From IMG/VR virus record IMGVR_UViG_3300037963_002176, positions 1 through 37,088 of that record: a DNA stretch of 37,088 nucleotides. One strand, given 5' to 3'. This DNA comes from a virus. This document shows, piece after piece, positions 1-11,900 of the stretch. The position numbers and the translations under genes were made by a program. The notes under the pieces were generated by a model, which did not search any database, was not told the origin of the DNA, and was given only the letters and a program-made list of their open reading frames with translations. The number at the start of each line of letters is the position of its first letter. Within the stretch, counting starts at the first letter, position 1.

Positions 1-2
1 TT

Positions 3-3000
3 ATGAGTGGTGATTACAATATTGTTGGTGATACTATCTTCTTCACTACTCCACCTTACGGTAAAATTGGTCCAGTTGGTCTTGAAACGGGATCTACTTT
101 TAATGGTAGAGCATTCAGTAGAAGATTTGATCCAGATAAGACTGAAGATCAGAATGTAGTATTTGATGATATTTCCCTTGCATTTACTGGTATCGCAGCT
201 ACTGAATTTACCCTTAAAGTTCAGGGTGATACTACAACTGCGGCATATAACGATGTAAACAAAGGAACTGATATCAACAATAATCCTTTTGTCTTTATCA
301 ACAATGTGTTCCAACGTCCTAGACAAGACTTCACTGTTGATGGATCTTCTGCAAACGTTTTGAGATTCCTCACAGGAACTCCAAGTGCAGGTAGAATTTC
401 TAAGGTTGCAATCACCACTGGATTTGGTTATCAAACACCTCTAGCTGCAGCAGGTATTGCAAGTGTTGGTAATGGTATTTCTGGAGTAACTACTGCAATT
501 TCTACAGTCGCTGAAGACGGACAAGCACTAACGTTTAGTGCTGACGGTACTAAATTCCTTGTTGGTGATAAGACTGGTGAACCTGATGCAATTTTTGTTG
601 GTACTTTATCAACCGCATGGGCAATTGATAGTGTTTCTGGAATTACTTCCGTTTCTTTCAATCATGATGGTGGTATACATGGTATGGTATTCAATGATGA
701 TGGAACTGAATTGTGGTTCACTGGCACATCAAATGACTCTATCAAGAAAATAACTCTTGCAACTCCATATGATTATACGACAAATGTAGGAACTTCTACG
801 AACACAGTTTCTTCTGCTAATCTTAATGCCATTCAGGACCCAGTAGTGAGTGGGCCAATATCCCCAAGAGGACTTGGTATTTCTTCCACAGGATCTTATG
901 TTTATGTACTCGAACTGAATGGTATTGCCCAGGTTAAATTGGACACTCCTTGGGATCTTGATTCTTATAATGTTGGACTGAGTACTTTTGTTCAAATTGA
1001 TGCTACAAATGGTGTCACAGAGTTTGCTGGTGGACCAACATTAGATTCTCCTAGAGGAATTGCATTTGCTCACAATGACACTTACATGTATCTCGTCGAT
1101 TTAACTCTCGATGCGGTACTTGAATATAAGTTATCTACCCCTGGTGATGTACGAACAGCATCTTATGTAAGATCACAATCTGTTCCCAGCAATCCAACTG
1201 ATTGTTTCTTTGGGGATAATAAGTTCTTTGTATTGCAGGAAGAATCATTGAGCACTCTTGATTATACAGGTCAACCAGGAACAATTTATGATATTGAAAT
1301 GACTGGTTCTGGTAGAGGATATCAATTTAAACCAGGAGTAAGTATTGCATCGTCTATCGTTGGAACTGCGGCATCTATTACTACAGTCCTAGGTGCGGGT
1401 GGTACTGTAACTTCCTTTATTGTGAGTGAAGTTGGTGCTGGTTACAGTGCATCTTCTCCAGTTTCTGTCCTTGTAACTCAACCAACTGGATATTCAAATA
1501 TGGATCTCCACTATGCTGGTGTAAGTACTGGTATTGGTATTGAGGCAACTGCAAAAGTCAAGATAGGAGTTGGTTCAAGTATTGTAGATTTTGAAATCGA
1601 TGATCACGGAAGAGCTTACAAGGTAGGCGATAAACTAATTGTTCCTGGATTGATTCAAGACCCAAATGCAGGTTCCTTTGAAGAGTTCCAGATTACAGTG
1701 GAAGAAGTTCAGACAGATAAGTTTGCTGGGTTCTATCCTGGTCAGTTTATCCTCTTTGATGATTTCGCATCACAATTCAATGGATTTAGGAAGAAGTTTA
1801 CTCTAACTCAAACTGAGAACGGAGTTACTGACATCGTAAGTCTTAAGAAACTAGATGGTTCCGACTTGGTTCTTGAAAATAATCTATTCATCTATGTTAA
1901 CGACATTCTCCAAGAACCCAGAAAGGCATATAAATTCCGTGGATCTAGAGTCATCTTTACTGAGGCTCCAAAACCAAATTCAACATGTACTGTCATGTTC
2001 TACAGAGGATCCAGTATTGATGTTGAAACTGTAATTCCACCAGAAAGTCTTAAGAGAGGTGATGGTGTTATTATTGCAGAGAACAGAAATGATCCTTTTG
2101 ATAGAGATCAATTTGAAAGAATTGTTAGAGATATTAAAGCATCTGACGAATTCGATACATTCTCTTACGCAAGTGTTGGTATTGATACTAATCCCGATAA
2201 TGTCAGACCTTTGACCTGGAAAAAACAAACGTTTGATAGAATTATCAATGGTTCCATTATTTCCAAATCTAGACCTGGACTTTCTGGAAGAATCGTTCCA
2301 AATGCAAGAGTAATTAATGATGTAAAACTTGGCGATACTGAAATTTACGTTGATAATGCATTCCCAATCTTTAGTGAACTTGACACAATTTCAGAAGATG
2401 ATAGACACATTTATATCGTAGAAGATAGAGCAACTCAAGTAGCAATAGCAACGGCAGTTGTCTCCAGCGCTTCAACTATCAGTTCTTTTGTTATTAATAA
2501 TGCTGGTGTGGGATATGCTTATACTGACAGTCCTATTATTAACATTTCTTCCACTGCAATTAAATCAAAAGATCCAATCAATGATTGGAAGACAACTTCT
2601 GGAATTGGTTCTACCACTATTACGTTTAACTCCATTGAAAAGGGTAATGTATCGATTACAGTTGGTAGTGGATCCAGATACGCATTTAGTGCTGGTTCTG
2701 ATGTTTGGTTCGATAATACTCTTGGATTTGGTCATACAATCACTTTCAACTCAGTTGCAGTTGGTGGAACTAATGTTTACATGGTTGTTGGTCAATATGG
2801 TTATATCAGAAGATCTATTGGTTATGGTCAAACCATTGATACTTCCTGGACTACAATGGCACTCAAGGAAGATAGATCAATCCCCGCTCAGGGAATTGTA
2901 AACATTGTCAATAGTACATATGGAGATGCTGGTCAATCTTTCAATGATATAGTTTATTCTCCTTTCTTGAATAAGTGGGCTGCAGTAGGAACTGCAGGAT

Positions 3001-4295
3001 CTATCTTCAGTGCAACTGGACTTTCAACTGATAGGTTTATAAGTGTAACTTCTAACTCTATTCAGAGTATTAACAGCGTTGTTGCAACTGGTGAAGGTAT
3101 TATTGCAGTTGGAAATAATGGAACTGTATTGACTTCTCCAAATGGTCAAATTTATTCATCCCTGGGAATCGCTGGATTAGCTGGATTTAATCTGAATAAG
3201 ATTATTTACTCTAATGGTAAGTATGTAATTTGTGGATCTGGTGGTGTTATTGCTACAGGTGATAAATTCTCTACGATTGCAAAAGTTACAACGAACTTAA
3301 CTACTGAGATTGTCAGTGTTGATTATCAGGATATCTATGTTGCAATTGATGTAAATGGTGATCTATATTATTCATTTGATGCATCAACTTGGATTCAGAG
3401 AGATGTTGCAAATGTTGGATCAAACACTTTGAAAGATCTTTCTTTTGCACCAGAATATGGTGCAGATGGTAGATACATTGTGGTTGGTTCTGGTTCTACA
3501 GTCATAGTTTCTGATCAGGTGTTCAATAGAGCAACTGGAGAAACATCACAGACTAATGGAATTGTAACTTCTATCACCGTTACCAATGGTGGATTTGGTT
3601 ATTCTCAAGATAACCCACCATCTGTATTGATAGAAAGTCCACTTGTTAAGAAAGAGAAAGTTGATTCTGTTAAAGCAGAGGGTGATTTTGGTACAATTAT
3701 TGGAATTAATACATTCGGCGCAGGAACCGTTGGATTCGGAACCACAACGCCTAAGATGGAATTTGTTCTCAAGTCTGAAACTTATGACAATACTGCTCTT
3801 GGAATTGGTTATTCTTCACTGAATACTTTTGGTGTATCTTACTCTCAACTTTCTAAGGGTGATTATTTTGTAATTCAAAATAGTAATGTTGCAATTGGAC
3901 GTACATTAGTTGGAATCACTACATTGGATGGATTGAATGGAATGGCCAATTATCCAGACTCTGTTGTCGGTATCATGCGTACTGAACAAGGATTCATTGA
4001 TGGTGTCTATCGAGTTGAACATGTAACAACTGCTCAGGCAGGTATTGTTACTGTAACATGTAACTTTAATAGTAATGATGCTTCTGTTGCGGGTGAATCT
4101 ATCCAAGTTTACAGAAGAGGTGCTGATGTTAGTGGAGTTAACACCAATGGATTCTACGGACATTATAGTTGGGGTAAAATCTACGACTTTAGAAATAGAG
4201 TTTTAGGAAAACCCCAGTCATTTACAGTTGATAGAGACCAAGGAATTGTTGGATTGGAGACTGCTCCATTCATTTACAGATCTAGGTCAATTTAA
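3..4295 (+). CDS. Large baseplate-region structural protein in the gp7 slot (5' end outside window)
   Basis: The frame is open to the left edge, so the ATG at position 3 is probably internal and the gene is 5'-truncated. 1430 residues are visible. It lies directly upstream of gp8, the place of the baseplate wedge gene 7 in T4, but I see no direct gp7 motif, so that role rests on synteny. Residues about 170–420 contain DGTK/LSTxW-type blades (FSADGTKFLVGD, FNDDGTELWFTGT) typical of a beta-propeller. Residues about 858–1170 contain a second, BNR/Ycf48-like propeller (WAAVGTAGSIFSATG, IIAVGNNGTVLTSPNG, YIVVGSGSTVIVSD). GGxGY-type beta-repeats occur between and after the propellers (GAGYSASSP, GVGYAYTDSP, GFGYSQDNPP). 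Two copies of an 'I-N-x-x-x-Q-x-P' module are present, FINNVFQRPRQDF near residue 100 and YVNDILQEPRKAY near residue 630. It could instead be a fibre-attachment or adhesin-bearing wedge protein. Confidence 0.7.
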   Translation: MSGDYNIVGDTIFFTTPPYGKIGPVGLETGSTFNGRAFSRRFDPDKTEDQNVVFDDISLAFTGIAATEFTLKVQGDTTTAAYNDVNKGTDINNNPFVFINNVFQRPRQDFTVDGSSANVLRFLTGTPSAGRISKVAITTGFGYQTPLAAAGIASVGNGISGVTTAISTVAEDGQALTFSADGTKFLVGDKTGEPDAIFVGTLSTAWAIDSVSGITSVSFNHDGGIHGMVFNDDGTELWFTGTSNDSIKKITLATPYDYTTNVGTSTNTVSSANLNAIQDPVVSGPISPRGLGISSTGSYVYVLELNGIAQVKLDTPWDLDSYNVGLSTFVQIDATNGVTEFAGGPTLDSPRGIAFAHNDTYMYLVDLTLDAVLEYKLSTPGDVRTASYVRSQSVPSNPTDCFFGDNKFFVLQEESLSTLDYTGQPGTIYDIEMTGSGRGYQFKPGVSIASSIVGTAASITTVLGAGGTVTSFIVSEVGAGYSASSPVSVLVTQPTGYSNMDLHYAGVSTGIGIEATAKVKIGVGSSIVDFEIDDHGRAYKVGDKLIVPGLIQDPNAGSFEEFQITVEEVQTDKFAGFYPGQFILFDDFASQFNGFRKKFTLTQTENGVTDIVSLKKLDGSDLVLENNLFIYVNDILQEPRKAYKFRGSRVIFTEAPKPNSTCTVMFYRGSSIDVETVIPPESLKRGDGVIIAENRNDPFDRDQFERIVRDIKASDEFDTFSYASVGIDTNPDNVRPLTWKKQTFDRIINGSIISKSRPGLSGRIVPNARVINDVKLGDTEIYVDNAFPIFSELDTISEDDRHIYIVEDRATQVAIATAVVSSASTISSFVINNAGVGYAYTDSPIINISSTAIKSKDPINDWKTTSGIGSTTITFNSIEKGNVSITVGSGSRYAFSAGSDVWFDNTLGFGHTITFNSVAVGGTNVYMVVGQYGYIRRSIGYGQTIDTSWTTMALKEDRSIPAQGIVNIVNSTYGDAGQSFNDIVYSPFLNKWAAVGTAGSIFSATGLSTDRFISVTSNSIQSINSVVATGEGIIAVGNNGTVLTSPNGQIYSSLGIAGLAGFNLNKIIYSNGKYVICGSGGVIATGDKFSTIAKVTTNLTTEIVSVDYQDIYVAIDVNGDLYYSFDASTWIQRDVANVGSNTLKDLSFAPEYGADGRYIVVGSGSTVIVSDQVFNRATGETSQTNGIVTSITVTNGGFGYSQDNPPSVLIESPLVKKEKVDSVKAEGDFGTIIGINTFGAGTVGFGTTTPKMEFVLKSETYDNTALGIGYSSLNTFGVSYSQLSKGDYFVIQNSNVAIGRTLVGITTLDGLNGMANYPDSVVGIMRTEQGFIDGVYRVEHVTTAQAGIVTVTCNFNSNDASVAGESIQVYRRGADVSGVNTNGFYGHYSWGKIYDFRNRVLGKPQSFTVDRDQGIVGLETAPFIYRSRSI

Positions 4296-4298
4296 TTC

Positions 4299-4306
4299 AA
4301 TAAATA
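4299..4306 (+). promoter_or_regulatory. T4-type late promoter (AATAAATA) before gp8
   Basis: AATAAATA matches the NATAAATA late motif of T4-like cyanophages. It lies 3 bases after the upstream stop codon and about 30 bases before the gp8 start. An AAGGA ribosome-binding-like sequence follows at 4312–4316, unusually far (20 bases) from the ATG. Identified by motif and location only. Confidence 0.65.
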
Positions 4307-4336
4307 CTAAGAAGGAAAACCCCTGTTTGTTCTAAA

Positions 4337-5932
4337 ATGCCTGCAATTATATCGGATCAATTTAGGATTCTTAACGCCGAGAATTTCGTAAAGAACATTA
4401 CCGGCGCTGCGAGTACTACTGATAAGTATTATACGTTCATTGGTATGCCCAATGCCTTGGAACCGCAGGCAGGTGGCGCATCAGATTGGGCAACTAATAC
4501 TCCATCCCCACTGGATGGGTTTAAAGAAGAAAACGAAATCAAGCAATCAATTATTGCAATGAGGCAAATTACGTCACAAGACGTAAGACGACTTGTAAGA
4601 AAGGTTGAGTGGGTTTCGGGTACAACGTATGAAATGTATAGACATGACTATAGTGTCTATAACAGAACTCCAGTTAATGAAGCAACTTCATTATATCAAT
4701 CAAATTACTACGTTATTAACGATGATTTAAGAGTTTATATCTGTCTACAGAATGGTACTGATCCAGAAAACCCTGCAGGAAAACCATCATATGATGTACC
4801 GAATTTTATCGATTTAGAACCAAGAGCTGCAGGTACTTCTGGTGATGGATATATTTGGAAATATCTCTTCACAATTAAACCATCTGAGATTGTAAAATTT
4901 GATTCTATTGAATATATTCCAGTTCCTGAAAGTTGGGGTAGTTCCACTGAAACTGCATCTACTAAGAATAATGCAGTTGATGGTAAAGTAGAAACAATTC
5001 TTATTGACAATAGAGGTTCTAACTATCAGCCAATCTCCACATCTTTCTCGAACGTACCAATTTTAGGTGATGGTACTGGAGGCAAAGCAACTATTACTAT
5101 CGATTCCTTTGGAAAGGTTTCTGAAGTATTTGTAACTGATGGTGGTAAAGATTACACTTATGGAACTATCCAGTTTTATCCTGGTGCTCCAGAATCAAAT
5201 GCTGGAGAATCACTTGCTAACTTAGCAAATACAGGAATTGGAACAACTTCATTTGCACAATTTAAGGTAATCATGCCACCAAAGGGAGGTCATGGTTATG
5301 ACGTTTATAGAGAACTGGGTGCATATAGAGTTCTTCTCTTCTCTAGATATGAAACGATTGAAACTAATCCAGATATTATTCTCGGAAATGACTTTGCTAG
5401 AGTTGGTATTTTGAAAAATCCAACTATTCCAAATAGTAACACTGAAATATTAAGTCAAAATATGGTTAGTGGTCTTGGTGCCCTTAAGTTATCTGGTGTT
5501 ACCACAGCGACAACATATGCAGTTGATTCCGTTATTAAACAAACTGTTGGTCTTGGATCTACTGCTGTTGGGTTTGTCGCTTCTTGGGATAAGACAACTG
5601 GAGTTCTTAAGTATTATCAACCAACAGGTTTAGCGTCGAGTGAATCTGGATTCAAAATTATCCCATTTACTTCGTCACCAGAACCAGGTTATGGTGTAAC
5701 AATTAATTGCAATTCCATCGTAGGACCAGCACTATCGATTGACACTGCATTCCAAGGTATCACTACCTCAATAAATAATAAGATATACCAATTAGGTCTA
5801 GACTTTGTAGCTGGTATTGGATCTGCAGAATTTAATAAAAAGTCTGGTGAACTAATCTACATAGATAACAGGGCCCCAATCCCTAGATCCGCTAGCCAAA
5901 AAGAAGATATCAAAGTTGTACTGGAGTTCTAA
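4337..5932 (+). CDS. gp8: Baseplate wedge protein gp8
   Basis: gp8 homologue, a structural component of the baseplate wedge. The N-terminus (ISDQFRILNAENFV, YTFIGMP), the block GDGYIWKYLFTIKPSE followed by EYIPVPE, and the C-terminus SGELIYIDNRAPI...EDIKVVLEF align by eye with T4 gp8 (GDGYVWEYLFEIPP, YIVVPWPE, SGEMIYMENRPPI...EEINILFTF). The central PPKGGHGYDVYRELGAYRV block is typical of marine gp8 proteins. At 531 residues it is longer than T4 gp8 (334). Part of the extra length, residues about 215–290, carries two GGxxY-type beta-repeats (DNRGSNYQP, TDGGKDYTYG) of the same kind as in neighbouring genes. A late promoter lies upstream, and the next gene starts 6 bases after the stop codon, so the two are probably co-transcribed. 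Confidence 0.93.
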   Translation: MPAIISDQFRILNAENFVKNITGAASTTDKYYTFIGMPNALEPQAGGASDWATNTPSPLDGFKEENEIKQSIIAMRQITSQDVRRLVRKVEWVSGTTYEMYRHDYSVYNRTPVNEATSLYQSNYYVINDDLRVYICLQNGTDPENPAGKPSYDVPNFIDLEPRAAGTSGDGYIWKYLFTIKPSEIVKFDSIEYIPVPESWGSSTETASTKNNAVDGKVETILIDNRGSNYQPISTSFSNVPILGDGTGGKATITIDSFGKVSEVFVTDGGKDYTYGTIQFYPGAPESNAGESLANLANTGIGTTSFAQFKVIMPPKGGHGYDVYRELGAYRVLLFSRYETIETNPDIILGNDFARVGILKNPTIPNSNTEILSQNMVSGLGALKLSGVTTATTYAVDSVIKQTVGLGSTAVGFVASWDKTTGVLKYYQPTGLASSESGFKIIPFTSSPEPGYGVTINCNSIVGPALSIDTAFQGITTSINNKIYQLGLDFVAGIGSAEFNKKSGELIYIDNRAPIPRSASQKEDIKVVLEF

Positions 5933-5938
5933 ATCAAC

Positions 5939-8900
5939 ATGGCACAGAATATCAATCTAAACGCTTCTCCATACTTTGACGATTTTGATGCGTCAAATAG
6001 TTATCAGAGGGTTTTATTCAAGCCAGGAACTCCTATTCAGGCAAGAGAACTTACTACCCTACAGTCAATTCTACAAGATCAAGTAGAACAGTTTGGTAAA
6101 CACTTCTTTAAAGAAGGATCAGTCGTAATTCCTGGTCAAATTGCATATGACCCAGACTATTTTTATGTTCAAATTGATGCAAACCACTTAGGAGTTCCAG
6201 TAGAAATTTATTTGGATGCTTTGGTTGGTCAAACAATCAAGGGTCAAATTAGTGGTGTTAAGGCAAAAGTTGTAAATTATATTACCTCAGGTACATCTGA
6301 AAGAGGAAATGCAACTCTCTATGTAAAATATTCAACTGGTAGTGAAAATGATGAGGGTGCTAATGGAAATCAAAAAACCGTTTTTGATGCTGGTGAAAAT
6401 CTTATAGTTACTCAGGATGTAAAGTACTCACTATCTACTATTAGATCTGAGTCTACTTTTGCTACTACTCTTCTCACCGATTCAGTTGGTGAGGGTTCTG
6501 TTGCAAAAATTGCAGAAGGTGTCTACTTTATTAGAGGATTTTTTGTAAATGTTCCTGCTCAAGAGGTAATTCTTGATCAATATGGAGATACTCCTTCCTA
6601 TAGGGTTGGTCTCTTTATAAATGAAGAAATTACGGTTGCATCTACAGAAAATCCAGATTTATTTGATAATGCAAGAGGATTTTCAAACTTTGCTGCTCCA
6701 GGTGCAGATAGACTGAAAATAACTACAACTCTAATTAAAAAGAGTTTGGATGATCTAAATGATGAAGATTTTATTGAATTACTGAGAATTGAAAACGGCA
6801 TAGTTCAGAAATTCGTAAAAGATAGCACATATAATGTTATTAATGATGAGCTAGCTAGAAGAACATATGATGAATCGGGTCACTATTATGTAACTCCGTT
6901 TTCTATTGAGGTAAAAGAATCTCTAAATGATCAAATTGGAAATGATGGTGTTTATCTACCAAATCAACAAACACAATCTGGAATAACTCCTTCGGACGAT
7001 TTTATATCTTTACAAATTTCTCCAGGTAAAGCATATGTCAGAGGATATGAAGTAGAAACTATTAGTACCACATCTCTTGATGTACCTAAAGCCAGAACTA
7101 CAGAATTAAAAGAAAATTCAAGCATTCCATTTACTCTGGGTAGACAATTTGAACTGAATAATGTCCACGGTTCTTTGCCAGTAGGATTCTCAACGTCAAC
7201 AGTTTCACTACGTTCAGAAAGAACTGTAACTGGAGGAACTGCAGCGGGTCTGGAAATTGGTGTTGCGAGAGTTTATGATTTAAAACTCAAAAATGCTGAT
7301 TATCAAAATGATGCTACTCCATTCGTAGTATCATTATATGACGTACAGACTTATAATTATATCAATCTTAATTCCACCATTGATTTAGCATTACCAGCTT
7401 ATATTGAAGGTAAGAATAGTAGTGCTCATGGATACCTTGTAGAAGCAGTATCTGGAAGTAACCAATTAAAACTATATCAAGTATCTGGTACTTTCATCCC
7501 TAACGAACAAATTAAAATTAATGGTGAAGATGATTCCAGAACTATTCAAGATGTAAGAGATTACAGCATGAATGATGTTAAACAACTTCATTCTAGCACC
7601 GCAGCATTTACTGCGGATATTCTTTTGAACAGAGGTGTTGCCATTTCTCCTCAAGGTGATCAATTTAGTATTACTTCTGGTGGTGTAATTAAATCACCAA
7701 ATCAAACATTTAGTGTAGGTATCCAAACTGGTGATATTGTTGCATATGCACAAGAAGGCGATACTGTACCTACTTTTAACAAAGTAACTGCTGTAAGTGC
7801 ATCTGCAAAAACGATTACAGTAAGTGCTACAACATCGGTTACTGGAGTTTCTAATGGCGCTTTACCTGGCAGTACAATTACGGTAACTAATGTTTTAAAA
7901 CTAGTTCCTCAGGAATTTAATCTTAATGAGGCATATCTTTATGCGCCTCTTGAAGAAATCAATGTTTCTGATACTAATCTATCGGAGTCCAATATTGTAA
8001 TCAGAAAGGCATATGATGTTACCATTTCTGGCAATGGTTTAAATCAGACTCTTGAAACTGATAACAGTATGACTCTGGAACCATTTGATGAAGAGGATTA
8101 TAACCTTACTTACACTAGCACTGGTGCAGTTGAAAGTCTTGATAGTAGTAAATTGACTGTAAATGGTAGAACTATTACGTTGCAAGATCTTAGTGTAGCT
8201 AGTGGTTCTGCAAGATTGACAGTAACTTTCAAGAAGAAAGATCTTACTCCAAAGAGTAAAGTATATAATAGAAATGCCGTATTGATTGTAGATAAGTCTT
8301 CTAAGGAAGGTTCTGGTACTGCAACTACTTCATTCCAAGATGGTCTTACTTTTGGTAAAATATTTGGAACTAGAGTTCAAGATAAACAAATTTCTCTTAA
8401 TGTACCAGATGTCCAGGATGTTCTTGCTGTATTCGAGTCTAATGATGAGAATGAACCAGAATTACCAAAACTCACATTAACCAACTTCAATGCTAATATT
8501 CTCAATACTATAAAAGGCGAGTATATTAGGGGTGAAACTAGTGGAGCGGTTGCTACAGTTGTTGTTAATAACGCAACAAATCAGGTAGATTTTGTTTATC
8601 TAAATGAGCAGTCTTTCCAGGTAGATGAAAAAGTAACTTTTGCAGAGTCCCAAGTTACCGCAAATGTTTCTGCAATTTCTGTTGGTGATAGAGATATTCT
8701 TCCAAACTTTAGTTTGGTTCCAAACCAGAAACCACAATTCTGCGATTACTCTTATCTAGAAAGAAATAGCGATAGCGCTGCACCAACCAGAAAGTTAAAA
8801 GTTATTTTTAATCACTATGTTTTAAATGCTGATGATCCTGGAGATTTCGTAACTGTAGATTCTTATGAAAAACAAAGATATAAGTCGGAAATTCCTATTT

Positions 8901-11900
8901 TAGAAGATGGTGTTGCCGGTTGTGATATTATTGATGTTAGACCAAGAGTTGTACCATTTGATGTAGCTACCGCTACAAGATCTCCATTTGAATATAATGC
9001 AAGAGCTTTTGCAAAGGCTACAAACTCCTCACCATTTAACTTTGTATCTGATAAAGCAATCAACTTAGATTATAATTTCTATCTTGGCAGAATTGATAGA
9101 ATTTATCTAAACAAAGATGGTGAGTTTTTCCTTGCAGAGGGTGTGCCATCTAAAGAACCTAAAGAACCTCAAGTTATTGATGGATCTTTGGATGTAGGAA
9201 CCATTACAGTTCCACCATACGTATTTAAAACTGATGACGTGGAAGTAGTTCTTACTCCACATAAGAGATATAGAATGATCGATATCTCTCAACTTGAAGA
9301 TAGAATTACCAGTGTTGAAAATTATACTGCACTTACTTTACTTGAAACTGAAACTAAAAACTTAACTATTAGAGACTCTCAGACTGGTTTGGATAGATTT
9401 AAGTCTGGATTCTTTGTTGATAACTTTAGATCAGTATTTGGTGGGGAAACTGCTGCAGCTGACTATAGATGTTCTATTGATACCACTGAAGGTCATTTAA
9501 GACCAACTCATTACACTACTGCTATTGATTTACTTCTTGGATCTGAAGCTGTTATTGGTTCATCTGGAACACCAGACCCTGCGGCTGATCTCAGATTTGT
9601 AGAAGATCTTGGAACTCCTAATACTATTAAAAAAGGTGATGTTGTTTGTCTAAATTACGATGATGTAGTTTACTTTGCAAATAAATTTGCTACTAGATCT
9701 GAAAACGTTAATCCATTCCACGTTGTCAACTGGATTGGTGCTATTGAACTCAATCCAGCAACTGATACTTGGATTGAAACTAGAAAAACTAAGAGAACTG
9801 CAGACATTGAAGGCAATTATAAGACAACTATGCAGCAAACTGGTGCTGATAGTAATACTGGTTTAGCTCCTGTAGAATGGGGTTCTTGGAATACAACTTG
9901 GAGAGGAACACAAGTAACTGGAAGAAATAGAAGTAGAACTAGAGTTAACACTAGAAGAGTTGGTAGAACTGTAACTAGAGGACCTAGAAGAAGAAGAGGT
10001 AGACTACAGACAACTAGAACCACAAGAAGAGATACTTTTATCCAGTTTACAAATACCACAACTCTTACTACCACGAGGCAACAGAGAACTGGTACTCAAC
10101 TTAAAGTTACTGAAAGATTTGACTCTACAAACCTAGGAGACAGAGTTGTTTCTACTGAAGTTATTCATACAATGAGAAGTAGAAACATTGAATTTATTGC
10201 AAGAAGAATGAAACCCAATGGTAGGGTTTATCCATTCTTCGATAACGTGGATATGTCCAAATACGTTATCCCCAAACTTATTGAAATTGAGATGATATCT
10301 GGAACTTTCCAAGTTGGTGAAGTTCTTGTTGGTAATAGTGGTGCTGTTTCAGTACGAGTGAGAGTTGCAAATGCTGACCATAAGTATGGTCCTTATAATT
10401 CACCAAGTCAAACTTATAAACAGAATCCATATAAGACGGGTGAAATTTTACCAAAAGCATATTCAACTACTTCTTCAGTTCTAAACATTGATACTGCAGG
10501 GTTAGAACTTCAGTCTGCTTCTGGTTATTATGGATACATTGTGAAGGACATGAGACTTGTAGGTCAATCCAGTGGTGCAGTTGCAAAAATTAAAGATATA
10601 AGACTTAAAGCTGATAATTCTGGAACTATTATCGGTTCTCTATTCTTACCAGATCCAACTCTTTCTTCTACACCATCTTTTAGTACTGGAACAAAGACTT
10701 TCTCACTAACTTCTAGTAAAACTAAGTCAACTATTGTTGGTACTAAGGACAGTGAAGCAGAAACTACATATAGTGCTTCTGGAACTCTACAAAACGTAGA
10801 GAATCTGACTCTCAGAATGAGAAATGCAGACGTTGAGAGAAATACTCAAACTCAAGGCAGGACTCGACAGAGAACTAGAACTAGACAAAGAGCTCGTACA
10901 ACCTTTAGAGATAGAACTACTGTTCAAAGAAGATGGGTTGACCCACTTGCACAATCCTTTGAAGTTCCAGATACAAACGGTATCTTTATCTCTAAAGTAG
11001 ATTTCTTCTTCAGAACAGTTGATACTGCGGGTCTTCCAGTTACTTGTCAGATCAGAACAATGCAAACTGGTCTACCAACTCAAACAATTGTACCATTTGG
11101 TGAAACTGTACTAACTCCAGATCAAGTCAGTGTTTCTAACGATTCAAGTGTACCAACTACATTTGAATTCCCATCACCTGTTTATCTTGCACCAAACCAA
11201 GCATATTGTTTTGTTCTTCTATCCGCATCTAATGAATATAATGTTTGGATTTCAAGAATGGGTGAAGTAGATGTTTCTACTTTAGATAAGGCAGAATCTG
11301 AACAGATTATTGTTGCACAACAACCACTATTAGGTTCTCTATTTAAATCTCAGAACGGTGCGACATGGGATCCTGCACAGTATGAAGATCTCAAGTTAAC
11401 TGCATATAGAGCAGAATTCTTTGAAGGTTCTTCTACTGCAAGATTCTATAATCCAGATCTTGATATTGGTAATAACCAAATTGCAAGTCTTGATTTGAAC
11501 CCATTGGAGACTACTTCTAAATCTATTCTTGTAGGTATCGCTAAGAGTCTATCTACTACGGAAACTGGATCTTTAACTCCAGGTGTTAAAGTTCTACAAC
11601 AAAATAATCCTGGATTCTCTGGAAACCTGAGAAGTCTTGTAGGTGCTATTGGTATTAGTAGTGATTTAACCATCACCAATGCAGGAACTGCGTTTACTTC
11701 TGCAAGCACTACCTATGCTAACGTAGATCTGATTTCTCTCACTGGTAAAGGTAGTGGTGCAAAAGCAACAGTTACTGTCAATGGTGGTGTTGCAGTTGCT
11801 GCTACAGTATCGATTGGTGGTACTGGTTATGCATTTGGTGATTCTTTGACAGTGGATTATGCAGATACTGGAAACTTCGGTAAGAATTTAATTCTATCAA

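Noticed and set aside
5770-5777. AATAAATA inside gp8
   Set aside because: Fits the late motif but is about 160 bases before the next start and inside coding sequence; probably chance in AT-rich DNA.
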